Notes: generated by a model from the letters alone, not told the origin. Shown: positions 7,314 to 15,656, counted from the first letter of the stretch. The stretch: 27,233 nt of DNA from JBKEHD01 sp046710445 (GCA_046710445.1 JBKEHD010000016.1:1-27233), one strand, 5' to 3'. Program-made: numbers and translations.

Positions 7314-8037
7314 TTATCCTATCCTTTATATAATTATCTACAGTAAAAAAGCCTTTTTTATCCTGCAACCATTTTGCACAATTTATCGCCCCTTTAGAAT
7401 AGGAAGATCTACCTTTTGATGTATGGGATATTTTTATTGTATCGCAGGGACTATCGTAATAAACTTCGTGAATTCCAAATGCATTGCCTCCCCTAGTAGA
7501 GCTAAAGTGCAATTCATTATCTGAAATTTCTCTATTAATTTTTTCAGTAACAATATTGTTTTTTCTTTGTATATTTTTAAGCAGTATTTCTGCAGTAGTA
7601 ATAGCTGTTCCAGAGGGAGAGTCCTTTTTTTTGCTATGATGAATTTCATGACCAAAAACATCATATTCATCTAATTTATCAATCAATTGGGCAGAATTTT
7701 GTACGATTTTCCAAAAAAGATGGACACCTAATGCAAAATTAGTTCCACGTAAAAACCCTATATTATTTGCAAGCACAATTTTTTTTATTTCCTCAATATG
7801 TTCTTCACACCCTGTGGTGCCAGAAACTATATCAACTTTCTTTGAGGCAAGAATCTTTATATTGTTCAAATGAGCTTGTGGTTCGGTAAATTCTATTGCT
7901 ACTTCATCTGAAGAAAATTCAGCATCACGCAATGATTTTTCATCATCAATAATTTTAGATATAGAAAAAGGAGTGTTTTTAATTTCCTGCTCGATAGCTT
8001 GTCCCATTTTGCCATAGCCAATAATTGCTATTTTCAT
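7306..8037 (-). CDS. dapB: 4-hydroxy-tetrahydrodipicolinate reductase
   Basis: DapB reduces the DapA product with NAD(P)H to give tetrahydrodipicolinate. Starting at ATG 8037 the protein is 243 residues and opens with the Rossmann motif IAIIGYGKMGQ. Then come VSGTTG (about 71-76), LRGTNFALGVHLF, and the catalytic HHSKKKDSPSGTA (His133-His134, Lys138). The open frame continues upstream to 8112, but those extra residues resemble nothing in the family. The ATG at 8037 places the GxGxxG loop at the N-terminus as expected. The ATG two codons earlier, 4 nt after an AGG, is also possible. It is 85 bp downstream of gltX on the same strand. Confidence 0.95.
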   Translation of the reverse strand: MKIAIIGYGKMGQAIEQEIKNTPFSISKIIDDEKSLRDAEFSSDEVAIEFTEPQAHLNNIKILASKKVDIVSGTTGCEEHIEEIKKIVLANNIGFLRGTNFALGVHLFWKIVQNSAQLIDKLDEYDVFGHEIHHSKKKDSPSGTAITTAEILLKNIQRKNNIVTEKINREISDNELHFSSTRGGNAFGIHEVYYDSPCDTIKISHTSKGRSSYSKGAINCAKWLQDKKGFFTVDNYIKDRINE

Positions 8038-8122
8038 ACCCATTAAACCTAAGTCATTTATGAAACAAGATTCTATATCTATGCATTGCAAAGTCAATAC
8101 TAAAATAATCAAAAAAATGATA

Positions 8123-9487
8123 TTAAATAAATCTTTTCATTCTTTCTAACACTTCAGTTTTACCAATAATTGCTATAGTTTCAAATATGGGTGGAGAGGT
8201 GAAAGTTCCTAATGTCACGGTTCTCAAGGTCTTCATAACATTTGGGAATTTTATTTCTTTATTTTTAGCCAAATCTTTGCTTAGTTGCTTTAAGGTATCT
8301 ACATCCCATAATTTTACATCTAAATAAATATTGTATAATTCTTGTACAATCTCCTTGAAATTTTCATATTGCATCACCTCTTCTGATTTATCATCCATAA
8401 GACTCAATGGTGCTATAAATACTTCTGCAAGGGGAAGTGCTTCCTCTAAAATGCTCACTCTAGTTTTGATCAAAGGAATTGCGTTTTTTATTATATCAAT
8501 TTTGTTTGTAGATCTGATTTTTTCTCCTAATGCATCCATGATATACTCAAAAACAATTTCATTGGAGGTTTCTTGAATATAATGCTGATTTATGCTTCTT
8601 AATTTTTGTAAATCAAATTTTGCTGGAGATTTATTTACGTCTTTTAATTCAAATATATTGATTGCTTCTTGGATACTTATGATTTCGTTATTTCCTTTGC
8701 TCCAACCTAATTTTAATAAACAATTGAATAAAGCCTCTGGTAAAAAACCGCTTTTTTTATACTCATCTGTTCCTAAAGCTCCATCACGCTTTGATAACTT
8801 TCCTCCATCATTATTATGGATAAGTGGTATATGTGCATAATGTGGAATTTTCCAATTTAATGCGTTTAATATTTGTATCTGCCTAAAAGTATTTGTTAAG
8901 TGATCATTTCCTCTAATGACATGCGTTATATCCATATCAAAATCATCCACTACGCAGGATAAAAGATATGTTGGAGTTCCATCAGATCGAAGCAACACCA
9001 TATCATCTATTTCAGCATTTTGAACCTCTATATCTCCTAAAACCATATCCTTGATTTTTGTTATGCCATTATTTGAGACTTTTAGTCTCACAACAGCTTT
9101 TCCTGGATCGCTTTTTTTATCTCTCCAAGGACTAACAAATTTTTTCCCAGGATTGTTTTGCTTAAAACTCTCTATTTCCGATGAAGTAGCGTAACAATAA
9201 TATGCTTTGTCAGACGATATTAGCTCTTTTGCTACATCTTGGTGTCTTGTTATATTTTTAGATTGATATATTATTTCATCATCATTATTGATGCCCAACC
9301 AATTTAATCCATCCAGTATAGAATCGACAAATTTATCATTTGAGCGTTCTTGATCAGTATCTTCTATTCGCAGGTAGAATTTTCCACCTTGGCTTTTTGC
9401 AAATAACCAATTAAAAATAGCGGTTCGTACACCACCTATATGTAAATTTCCTGTTGGGCTTGGAGCAAATCTTGTTTTTATTGTCAT
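8123..9487 (-). CDS. gltX: Glutamyl-tRNA synthetase
   Basis: This is a class I aminoacyl-tRNA synthetase that charges glutamate onto tRNA-Glu. The 454-residue length is normal for bacterial GluRS. The HIGH-type motif is PSPTGNLHIGG (residues 9-19). IEDTDQERS and VIRGNDHL follow, and the KMSKS-type loop is GGKLSKRDGA (230-234). A C-terminal helical anticodon-binding region completes the protein. Many alphaproteobacteria carry two GltX paralogs, one of which may charge tRNA-Gln with glutamate for later amidation. Which paralog this is cannot be decided here. It begins 2 bp after the lolA stop and sits upstream of dapB, apparently in one transcription unit. Confidence 0.97.
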   Translation of the reverse strand: MTIKTRFAPSPTGNLHIGGVRTAIFNWLFAKSQGGKFYLRIEDTDQERSNDKFVDSILDGLNWLGINNDDEIIYQSKNITRHQDVAKELISSDKAYYCYATSSEIESFKQNNPGKKFVSPWRDKKSDPGKAVVRLKVSNNGITKIKDMVLGDIEVQNAEIDDMVLLRSDGTPTYLLSCVVDDFDMDITHVIRGNDHLTNTFRQIQILNALNWKIPHYAHIPLIHNNDGGKLSKRDGALGTDEYKKSGFLPEALFNCLLKLGWSKGNNEIISIQEAINIFELKDVNKSPAKFDLQKLRSINQHYIQETSNEIVFEYIMDALGEKIRSTNKIDIIKNAIPLIKTRVSILEEALPLAEVFIAPLSLMDDKSEEVMQYENFKEIVQELYNIYLDVKLWDVDTLKQLSKDLAKNKEIKFPNVMKTLRTVTLGTFTSPPIFETIAIIGKTEVLERMKRFI

Positions 9488-9489
9488 AT

Positions 9490-10101
9490 TTAATATGGAG
9501 ATGAGTGAAATTCTGGTGTTTGTACTGAAAATAATTTTTTATCAAATTTATTATCATATTCTATGTCTTCAAAATATACTTTATAACTTTCTTGGTTTTC
9601 ATTTTTAAAATATATACTCTCTAATTTCATGATATCTTTAGAAAAAATTAATGTTACGTTTGTAGTTATGTTATTATGCTTTTTTAGTATCTTTAATTTT
9701 ATCTTACCATCTTTTTGTTCTATTTTTTCAACATCATCTTTAATACTTAATTTTTCTCTTGAAAGTAATTGAAAAAAATAATTATTTTCTTTGATATAAG
9801 ATGTTTCCTCTAAATCAGCATCATAATACATAACTATTTTTCCATTTAAAACAATAAATGATTTATTTGGATTTAAGTATTCAAAACGAATTTTTCCAGG
9901 TTTTGATATATAGATATATCCTTCTTTATAAATGTCATTAGCATTGGAAGCAGTTTGTTGAAATTTTGCTTTTAAAGTAGTAAAGCTATTTAAATAATTT
10001 TCTACAGTAGTTACTAGCTCTTTATCATTAGAAAGAGTATTGGGAATAAAATAAATATTTAGTAATACAATAAAGAAAAACTTTCTAAAATATAACATCA
10101 T
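9490..10101 (-). CDS. lolA: Outer-membrane lipoprotein carrier protein LolA
   Basis: LolA is the periplasmic chaperone that takes lipoproteins from the LolCDE complex and carries them to the outer membrane. The protein has 203 residues, with an N-terminal signal peptide (charged MMLYFRK, then a hydrophobic stretch to about residue 24). Family features follow: VENYLNSFTTLKAKFQQT, a YISKPGKIRFEY motif typical of LolA, then alternating beta-strands including GKIVMYYDADLEE. The sequence is divergent, as LolA usually is, but length, signal and the KPGKIRFEY motif agree. It is the first gene of the lolA-gltX-dap operon and is divergent from kdsD, with a 76-bp promoter region between them. Confidence 0.85.
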   Translation of the reverse strand: MMLYFRKFFFIVLLNIYFIPNTLSNDKELVTTVENYLNSFTTLKAKFQQTASNANDIYKEGYIYISKPGKIRFEYLNPNKSFIVLNGKIVMYYDADLEETSYIKENNYFFQLLSREKLSIKDDVEKIEQKDGKIKLKILKKHNNITTNVTLIFSKDIMKLESIYFKNENQESYKVYFEDIEYDNKFDKKLFSVQTPEFHSSPY

Positions 10102-10177
10102 TTGTTCAAATTAAAATCTATTTCATTATACGAGTATATACATTATAATACAATTTTGCTAAAGACCTATTTAAAAT

Positions 10178-11137
10178 ATGAATAAAATGCTAGATGTAAT
10201 CGATGTTGCAAAACAGGTGATTAGTGATGAAATTATAGGGCTTGAGGAATTGAGAGAATCAATTGATGAAAATTTTATAAAAGTTATCAAAAAGATTCAA
10301 ACAAATAAAGGGAGATTGATCTTTAGTGGAATAGGCAAAAGTGGCTATGTTGCAAGAAAAATTTCTTCCACTCTTTCTTCTACAGGGATACCATCACTTT
10401 TTATTCATCCTGCAGAAGCTGCACACGGAGATTTAGGGATGATAACAAAACAAGATATTGTTATATTATTATCAAATTCCGGAGATACATTAGAGCTAAA
10501 TGTAATAATAGATTATTGTAAAAGATTTAATATTTTCATCATAGGATTTACTAGAAAGCATAACTCTGTTTTAAGCAATATATCAGATTTACCAATCGTT
10601 ATTCCTGATATAAAAGAAGCTTCTGAGATAGACGTTCCATCTACATCCGTGATAATGATGATATCTTATTGGGATGCTATTTCTATTGTTTTGCATAAAA
10701 TTAATAAATTTTGTAAAGAGGAGTTTAAAGTACTACATCCGGGCGGTAAAATAGGAGCTAAGTTATTAAAAGTATCAAAGCTTTTGCATAAAAAAGACCA
10801 AATACCTACAGTGAGTATTGATGAAATAGGTACAAATATAATTCTTGAAATTACAAAAAAGAGATTTGGTTGTACTGGTGTAGTAGATCAAGATGAAAAT
10901 TTGATAGGTATTATTACTGACGGAGATTTAAGAAGGCATATAAATATGAATTTAAAAGAAGTAACAGCAAAAGAAATGATGAATGCAAATCCCATCACAA
11001 TATCGAAGGATGACTTTGCTGCACAAGCTCTTTATACGATGAATAAGCATAAAATTATGCAGTTATTTATAGTAAAGGATAAAAAGCCCATTGGTATAAT
11101 ACATATGCATGACTTACTTAAAGCAGGCGTGATATAA
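10178..11137 (+). CDS. kdsD: Arabinose-5-phosphate isomerase (KdsD/KpsF family)
   Basis: KdsD converts ribulose-5-phosphate to arabinose-5-phosphate, the precursor of Kdo in lipopolysaccharide. The 319-residue protein has an N-terminal SIS sugar-isomerase domain (about 30-165) with FSGIGKSGYVARKISSTL, HPAEAAHGDLG and LLSNSGDT, then a linker with LHPGGKIG. Two CBS domains follow (about 205-260 and 270-319), with GIITDGDLRR and GIIHMHDLLKAG. The usual GDALA segment after the SIS domain is replaced by WDAIS. There is 1 bp between its stop and the lptC start, so the pair forms an envelope operon. This implies that the organism makes, or recently made, Kdo-containing LPS. Other KpsF/GutQ homologues are equally possible by sequence. 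Confidence 0.9.
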   Translation: MNKMLDVIDVAKQVISDEIIGLEELRESIDENFIKVIKKIQTNKGRLIFSGIGKSGYVARKISSTLSSTGIPSLFIHPAEAAHGDLGMITKQDIVILLSNSGDTLELNVIIDYCKRFNIFIIGFTRKHNSVLSNISDLPIVIPDIKEASEIDVPSTSVIMMISYWDAISIVLHKINKFCKEEFKVLHPGGKIGAKLLKVSKLLHKKDQIPTVSIDEIGTNIILEITKKRFGCTGVVDQDENLIGIITDGDLRRHINMNLKEVTAKEMMNANPITISKDDFAAQALYTMNKHKIMQLFIVKDKKPIGIIHMHDLLKAGVI

Positions 11138-11138
11138 A

Positions 11139-11702
11139 ATGAGAAGAAAAAAAATATACAAATTATCATTAATTTGTACTTTGATGATGTTCAGTATGTT
11201 AACAATTTTCAATTATTATATGAATGTTGCTGATAGTGAAGATATTGTTGAAGAAAATACTGACGCAACTTCAACAACAAAAATGCAATATGAGAGTATC
11301 ATACATGATCCAAAATATTATTTTCAAAATAATGAAATGCAACAATTATTTATAAAAGCTGATATTGGAGTCAAGACAGAATCAGAAATTATAATGGATA
11401 AGATTTTTGGGACTTTATCTTTGTCAAAAAAAATGGAATTTGAATATAAGGCAAAGAAGGCTGTTATGGATGTTAAAAAAAAGGATGTGGTTTTTAGTGG
11501 TGGGATAGTTGTCAACACCAATAAAAATGCTGTATTGGAAACAGAAGGTTTGCTAATAAATTACAATCAATATTCTATTTCTTCTAATAGAGATATACGT
11601 CTTAAATATAATAATATTGATATTACCGCTAATGGTTTGTATTTGGATAAGAAATTAATATTAACTTTAGATAATCCAAAAATTAAAATATATAAAAAAT
11701 AG
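11139..11702 (+). CDS. lptC: LPS export ABC transporter periplasmic protein LptC
   Basis: LptC is anchored in the inner membrane and passes LPS from the LptBFG transporter to periplasmic LptA. The 187-residue protein has one N-terminal membrane helix (about 8-27) after a basic MRRKKIYK. A periplasmic beta-jellyroll follows, recognisable by the motif series KADIGVKTES, VVFSGGIVVNTNKNAVLETEGL, INYNQYSISSNRDIRLKYNNI and ITANGLYLD. LptC sequences are poorly conserved, so the call leans on fold pattern, length and the kdsD neighbour. The usual downstream partners lptA and lptB are absent; the next gene is flgE-like, behind its own promoter. Confidence 0.8.
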   Translation: MRRKKIYKLSLICTLMMFSMLTIFNYYMNVADSEDIVEENTDATSTTKMQYESIIHDPKYYFQNNEMQQLFIKADIGVKTESEIIMDKIFGTLSLSKKMEFEYKAKKAVMDVKKKDVVFSGGIVVNTNKNAVLETEGLLINYNQYSISSNRDIRLKYNNIDITANGLYLDKKLILTLDNPKIKIYKK

Positions 11703-11727
11703 TTTTTTGTGTTGCAAAAATACAAGG

Positions 11728-11763
11728 CTCTACCCTGGGTTGTCTCTGTGAGAGGTGAGTTTT
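11728..11763 (+). terminator. Putative terminator after kdsD-lptC
   Basis: CTCtACC (11728-11734) can pair with GGTGAG (11754-11759) with one bulged T, followed directly by TTTT and an AT-rich run. The long loop contains ACCCtGGGT and CTCTgtgAGAG, two further small inverted repeats. It lies 26 bp after the lptC stop. The stem is modest, so this is a tentative call. Confidence 0.4.
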
Positions 11764-11816
11764 ATTATAAGAGTAGCAACTTTAGATAAGTATAAAATAA
11801 AAATCTCAACATATAT

Positions 11817-11833
11817 TTGGTACACTATTTGCT
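11817..11833 (+). promoter_or_regulatory. Sigma-54 (RpoN)-type -24/-12 promoter of the flgE-like gene
   Basis: TTGGTACACTATTTGCT carries GG at 11819-11820 and GC at 11831-11832, exactly 10 nt apart, with TTGCT at the -12 element. It differs from the consensus YTGGCACGRNNNTTGCW at three positions. Transcription would start about 12 nt downstream, leaving a leader of roughly 28 nt that contains AGGAG. Flagellar hook genes of Caulobacter are sigma-54 dependent, which supports the reading. Confidence 0.6.
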
Positions 11834-11871
11834 CAATACTAAAGTAATTAATTTTATAAAGGAGCATAAGA

Positions 11872-13557
11872 ATGTCGAAAGGGTTTAGTTATGACTATAA
11901 AAAAGTTTTAATGAATAAGTTTAATTATCATAAAAATAACATAGTAAATGCTGGTACACCTGGGTTTAAAGCAAATATCGCATATATTGAAAATCAAAAA
12001 ACATCAAATGGAAATTTTGAATACATAATAAAAGATCGAATTGATTTTGCGCAAGCAGAGATTTTAAAAACAGAAAAAGAATTTGATTATGCGATAGATG
12101 GTAGAGGACTTTTCTTCGTTGAGTGTGATGGGGAAAATAGGTTTGCTGCAGCAGGAAATTTTAATGTAGATACGGATGGTTATTTAAAAGGTTCAAATGA
12201 CTGTTATTTATTAGCTGAGAAATATCAATTTGGGGAAAATATTGCAAAAACATCTATATTAAAAGATTCATATCATTATGAAAGAATACAAATATCTGTG
12301 GGTGATTTAATAAAAGGAACGGAAACTACTAAAGTTAATGCAAAGGTGATTTTGAGTGCAGAACAATTAGCTGTTGGTGGTGGTACAATAAAAATAACTG
12401 CTCCCACTGTTACTGCTGGGGACAGTTTTACAATGACTTTTTATCAAAAAATTGGTGATTTTGCTGTTACTAGTAAAACTCTGATATTTCAGAAAAGTGG
12501 TGGCGCTGCTATTTTAGGTGCTATAGGATATACGGATCAAAAAGATTTTGAAGCAAAGTTGCAGAGCAATGCAGGATCATATTTTTCTTTTATAAGCGAG
12601 GCTTCTGGTAATCAAGAATTTACTTTATATGGAAGTCTCAACAACAATGTAAGGCTGAAATTTGGAGGAAATAATCTTCCTGTTGTTAAAGATCCAGCAA
12701 ATAGTAATATTCTAGATGGTAGTAATTTCGTTAAATCACCTTATGATGCAGCAGATCCAGCAAACAACATGACTGGTGGGAAATATAAAGCAGATTTTGT
12801 GGAGGCATTTCCTATATATGACTCTTTTGGAGGGAAACATATTGCATTTGCAGCATTTAAGAAGACGGATGTTAGTAAATATACTGTGGAAATTTATACC
12901 AAGACACAAGTTGTTGGTGATGCAAAGCCTATAGCTGCAGGTGTTGTGAGTTTTGATTCTCAAGGTAAGATGTCTGGTATTCCTGGGAAAGTCGATACAT
13001 TTAATGGATATACTCCAGGGAATATACATGATTCTTTGACATTTACATGGGATTCAGGAATAACTACAGCATCTCCCACTACTTTGAAGATAAATTGGGA
13101 GAAAATGGAGATGTTTGGTGATATTAATATGGGTCATTCTAATAATGATGGAAATACTATAACATCATTATTCAGCACGACTGTAGATAATCATGGTAAT
13201 ATAGTTGGGGTTTATACCAATGGTATGCAAAAATATATTGCTGCTATACCAGTTGTTACATTCAAGAATTCTGAAGCATTACAAAGCGCAAGTGGTACAG
13301 TTTTTATGGAGACAATAAATTCTGGAGAAGCTAAATATAATATGTCTGGTGATCAAGGAGTAGGTAAAGTAGTTGCTGGCTATTTAACTGCTTCAAATGT
13401 TGATATTGCTAAAGAGTCTCTTGCTATAAAACAACTTGTACAGCAATTGTCTGTTTTGGATAAGATGGAGGTGAAAATGATAGAAGCTACACCTTTATTC
13501 AGTCTTCAGGAAAATTTATGCAATAATGAGACAGCTGATAGCGAAATTGATATGTAA
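11872..13557 (+). CDS. flgE: Flagellar hook protein FlgE-like
   Basis: This protein is related to the flagellar axial family and most resembles the hook protein, which forms the flexible joint outside the cell. Its 561 residues show NNIVNAGTPGFK (22-33) at the N-terminus, FDYAIDGRGLFFV (71-83) with AAAGNFNVDTDGYL, then the hook-type YDSFGGKHIAFAAF. VYTNGMQKYIAAIPVVTF and VGKVVAGYLTASNVDIAKES lie towards the C-terminus. Both terminal coiled-coil (D0) segments are unusual. The N-terminal one is divergent, and the usual C-terminal AQR-x-Y-x-x-N-A segment is not recognisable; the protein ends in an acidic tail instead. A strong AGGAG lies 7 nt before the ATG, under a sigma-54-type promoter. No other flagellar gene is in view. 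FlgE is the best call; another hook or rod paralog is possible. Confidence 0.8.
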   Translation: MSKGFSYDYKKVLMNKFNYHKNNIVNAGTPGFKANIAYIENQKTSNGNFEYIIKDRIDFAQAEILKTEKEFDYAIDGRGLFFVECDGENRFAAAGNFNVDTDGYLKGSNDCYLLAEKYQFGENIAKTSILKDSYHYERIQISVGDLIKGTETTKVNAKVILSAEQLAVGGGTIKITAPTVTAGDSFTMTFYQKIGDFAVTSKTLIFQKSGGAAILGAIGYTDQKDFEAKLQSNAGSYFSFISEASGNQEFTLYGSLNNNVRLKFGGNNLPVVKDPANSNILDGSNFVKSPYDAADPANNMTGGKYKADFVEAFPIYDSFGGKHIAFAAFKKTDVSKYTVEIYTKTQVVGDAKPIAAGVVSFDSQGKMSGIPGKVDTFNGYTPGNIHDSLTFTWDSGITTASPTTLKINWEKMEMFGDINMGHSNNDGNTITSLFSTTVDNHGNIVGVYTNGMQKYIAAIPVVTFKNSEALQSASGTVFMETINSGEAKYNMSGDQGVGKVVAGYLTASNVDIAKESLAIKQLVQQLSVLDKMEVKMIEATPLFSLQENLCNNETADSEIDM

Positions 13558-13567
13558 GATTTAAATT

Positions 13568-13608
13568 AAAGAGGGGGGGCGCGCTGCATTGACGTGCTTT
13601 CCTCCTTT
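13568..13608. terminator. GC-rich hairpin between convergent flgE and mfd
   Basis: AAAGAGGGGGGG (13568-13579) can pair with the CTTTCCTCCTTT side up to 13608 through Watson-Crick and three G-U pairs with one bulge, with an inner CGCG / CGTG stem. A run of seven Gs is striking in this AT-rich sequence. T-rich bases follow on the minus-strand side (CTCTTTAATTT). It probably terminates one or both of the convergent genes. Confidence 0.55.
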
Positions 13609-13619
13609 CTTATAGTAAT

Positions 13620-15644
13620 TCAGATTTTTTTAAGTATTTCAATAATATTAGTGAATTTATCATCATCACTTTTTATTCTTAATAATAATTTATTTTCACT
13701 TGCAAAGCTTAGCATGGTTTTTTCATCTTTTATTAATTCAATTACTTTGTTTATGTCATTTGTAGTATTTTCATGAAAAGTAAAATAACAAATGTGATTT
13801 TTGTAATCTATTGTTTTAACGAAAGATTTTTGTGCTAATTTTTTAATTATAATGAGGTATACCAAATTTTTGACCTCTTCTGGTACTTCTCCAAAATGTT
13901 CTGTTAGATAAAGATAAAACTCACTAATTTCTTGTTCTTCAGTAATATCGGAAATTTTTTTATATAAATTTAATCTATCTTTAAAATCACTAATATAAGA
14001 TTCTGGAATTAACGCACTGCATCCTAAATTTATATTTGCTATAAAGTCACTTTCGAAATTTAAGGTGTTATTATTTTTTATTTTATCTATTTCGTGTCCA
14101 AGCATTTTTTGATAAAGCTCTATTCCAACATCTTTAATATGTCCAGCTTGCTCTTCTCCCAGTAAATTACCGTATCCTCGTATATCCATATCTGCATTTG
14201 CTACTTTGAACCCATCTCCTAGCTCTTCTAAGCTTCTCATTACTTCAAGTCGTTTTAGTGCATCATTTGTTAATTTTATTCCTTTCTTGTGAGTGATGTA
14301 GGCGTATGCTTGTTTGTCTCTTCTACCTACTCTTCCTCGTAATTGATATAGTTGTGCTAAACCAAACATGTTTGCTCTATCAATAATAATGGTATTCACA
14401 TTTTCTATATCTAAACCAGATTCAACTATTTGAGTGCAAATAAGTAGCTCTATATCACCAATATTAAAAAGGTTCATTCGCTCTCTAATTGTTTCAGGAG
14501 TCAATTGTCCGTGCAACATTGTGTATTTTAATTGTGGAGCTATTTGTTTTAGACAATATTCTAATTCAGCTATGTATTTAATTCTTGGAGTTACTAGTAG
14601 GATTTTCCCGCCCCTAGATAATTCTTGGGTGATGGCAGTGTTTAGCAATGATTTTGAAAATGATTCTATGGTTGTCAAAATTGCTTTTCTTTTTGTTGGT
14701 GGAGTGGATATTAAGGTTAAATCCTTGATACCTGATAATGATAAATGCAAAGTCCTTGGTATTGGTGTTGCTGATAAAGATAAAATATGCACATTTTGAT
14801 TGATCTTTTTTATTTTTTCTTTTTGAAGAACTCCAAAATGATGTTCTTCATCTATGATTAATAATCCTAATTTTTTAAATTCGATATCTTTTTGTAATAT
14901 TGCATGTGTCCCTATGATGATATCTATTTTTCCTTCTTTTAAATCTTTTTTTATTTCTTCAGATTTTGCTTTTGAATTGAGTCGTGATATGGAGGCAACT
15001 TTTGTGAAAAATGCAAAAAACCGATCTGCAAATAATTTTTCATGTTGTATAACTAGCAGTGTAGATGGGACAACAATAGCTACTTGGGTTTTTGTTTTTC
15101 CTAAAACAGCAATGCATGCAGTTCTTAGTGCTATTTCTGTTTTTCCAAAACCTACATCGCCACATATTAGCCTATCCATAGGTTTTTTTTTGCCAATATC
15201 TTCTGTAGTGTCTTTTATTGCTTGTAATTGATCTATGGTTTCTTTATAAGGAAATTCTTCGCAAAATTCGTTGTATTTTTCTTCATCTTTTTCTAAGATA
15301 ATAGCTTTTTTTAATTCCCTCTCGGCAGCAATTTTAACTAGCTGTTCTGCCGCTAGTTTGATTTTTTTTCTAACTGCTTTTTTTCTAATTTTCCAGGAAT
15401 TTCCCCCTAGTTTATCTAATCTAATAGCAGAGGCGTTGCCAGAAGTGTATTTTGATATTAAATCACACTGTTCTACAGGTACATATAGTTTATCAGAATT
15501 ACTGTATTCTAATACAATAAATTCTTTACTATATTTTCCAACGGATATTGTGTTGAAACCTTGAAATATTGAGACACCACTAATCTGATGAATGACGTAA
15601 TCACCTTTTTCGTAATCACCTATTTTTGACAGAATTTGCTTCAA
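13620..15644 (-). CDS. mfd: Transcription-repair coupling factor Mfd, lacking the N-terminal UvrB-like half
   Basis: Mfd is a DNA translocase that pushes stalled RNA polymerase and recruits UvrA. Full-length Mfd has about 1,150 residues; this ORF has 674. It begins directly in the RNA-polymerase-interacting domain (YEKGDYVIHQISGVSIFQG, residues 11-75). The relay-helix region and an intact RecG-like motor follow: GDVGFGKTE (162-170), IIGTHAILQ, IIDEEHHFGVLQKEK, SATPIPRTL and VESGLDIENVNTIIIDRA, with YQLRGRVGR. The C-terminal TRCF domain closes the protein. The UvrB-homology and UvrA-binding modules are missing. The only plausible start is TTG at 15644, 12 bp after the yggS stop and in the same frame, with a weak Shine-Dalgarno. 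No frameshift or internal stop is present, so the shortened gene appears to be maintained. It is last in the thrS-infC-hslU-yggS-mfd unit. Confidence 0.88.
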   Translation of the reverse strand: MKQILSKIGDYEKGDYVIHQISGVSIFQGFNTISVGKYSKEFIVLEYSNSDKLYVPVEQCDLISKYTSGNASAIRLDKLGGNSWKIRKKAVRKKIKLAAEQLVKIAAERELKKAIILEKDEEKYNEFCEEFPYKETIDQLQAIKDTTEDIGKKKPMDRLICGDVGFGKTEIALRTACIAVLGKTKTQVAIVVPSTLLVIQHEKLFADRFFAFFTKVASISRLNSKAKSEEIKKDLKEGKIDIIIGTHAILQKDIEFKKLGLLIIDEEHHFGVLQKEKIKKINQNVHILSLSATPIPRTLHLSLSGIKDLTLISTPPTKRKAILTTIESFSKSLLNTAITQELSRGGKILLVTPRIKYIAELEYCLKQIAPQLKYTMLHGQLTPETIRERMNLFNIGDIELLICTQIVESGLDIENVNTIIIDRANMFGLAQLYQLRGRVGRRDKQAYAYITHKKGIKLTNDALKRLEVMRSLEELGDGFKVANADMDIRGYGNLLGEEQAGHIKDVGIELYQKMLGHEIDKIKNNNTLNFESDFIANINLGCSALIPESYISDFKDRLNLYKKISDITEEQEISEFYLYLTEHFGEVPEEVKNLVYLIIIKKLAQKSFVKTIDYKNHICYFTFHENTTNDINKVIELIKDEKTMLSFASENKLLLRIKSDDDKFTNIIEILKKI

Positions 15645-15656
15645 ACTTATCTTTTT

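Noticed and set aside
8038..8112. Longer dapB with 25 extra N-terminal residues
   Set aside because: The extension has no similarity to DapB and would precede the Rossmann motif, which normally starts the protein.
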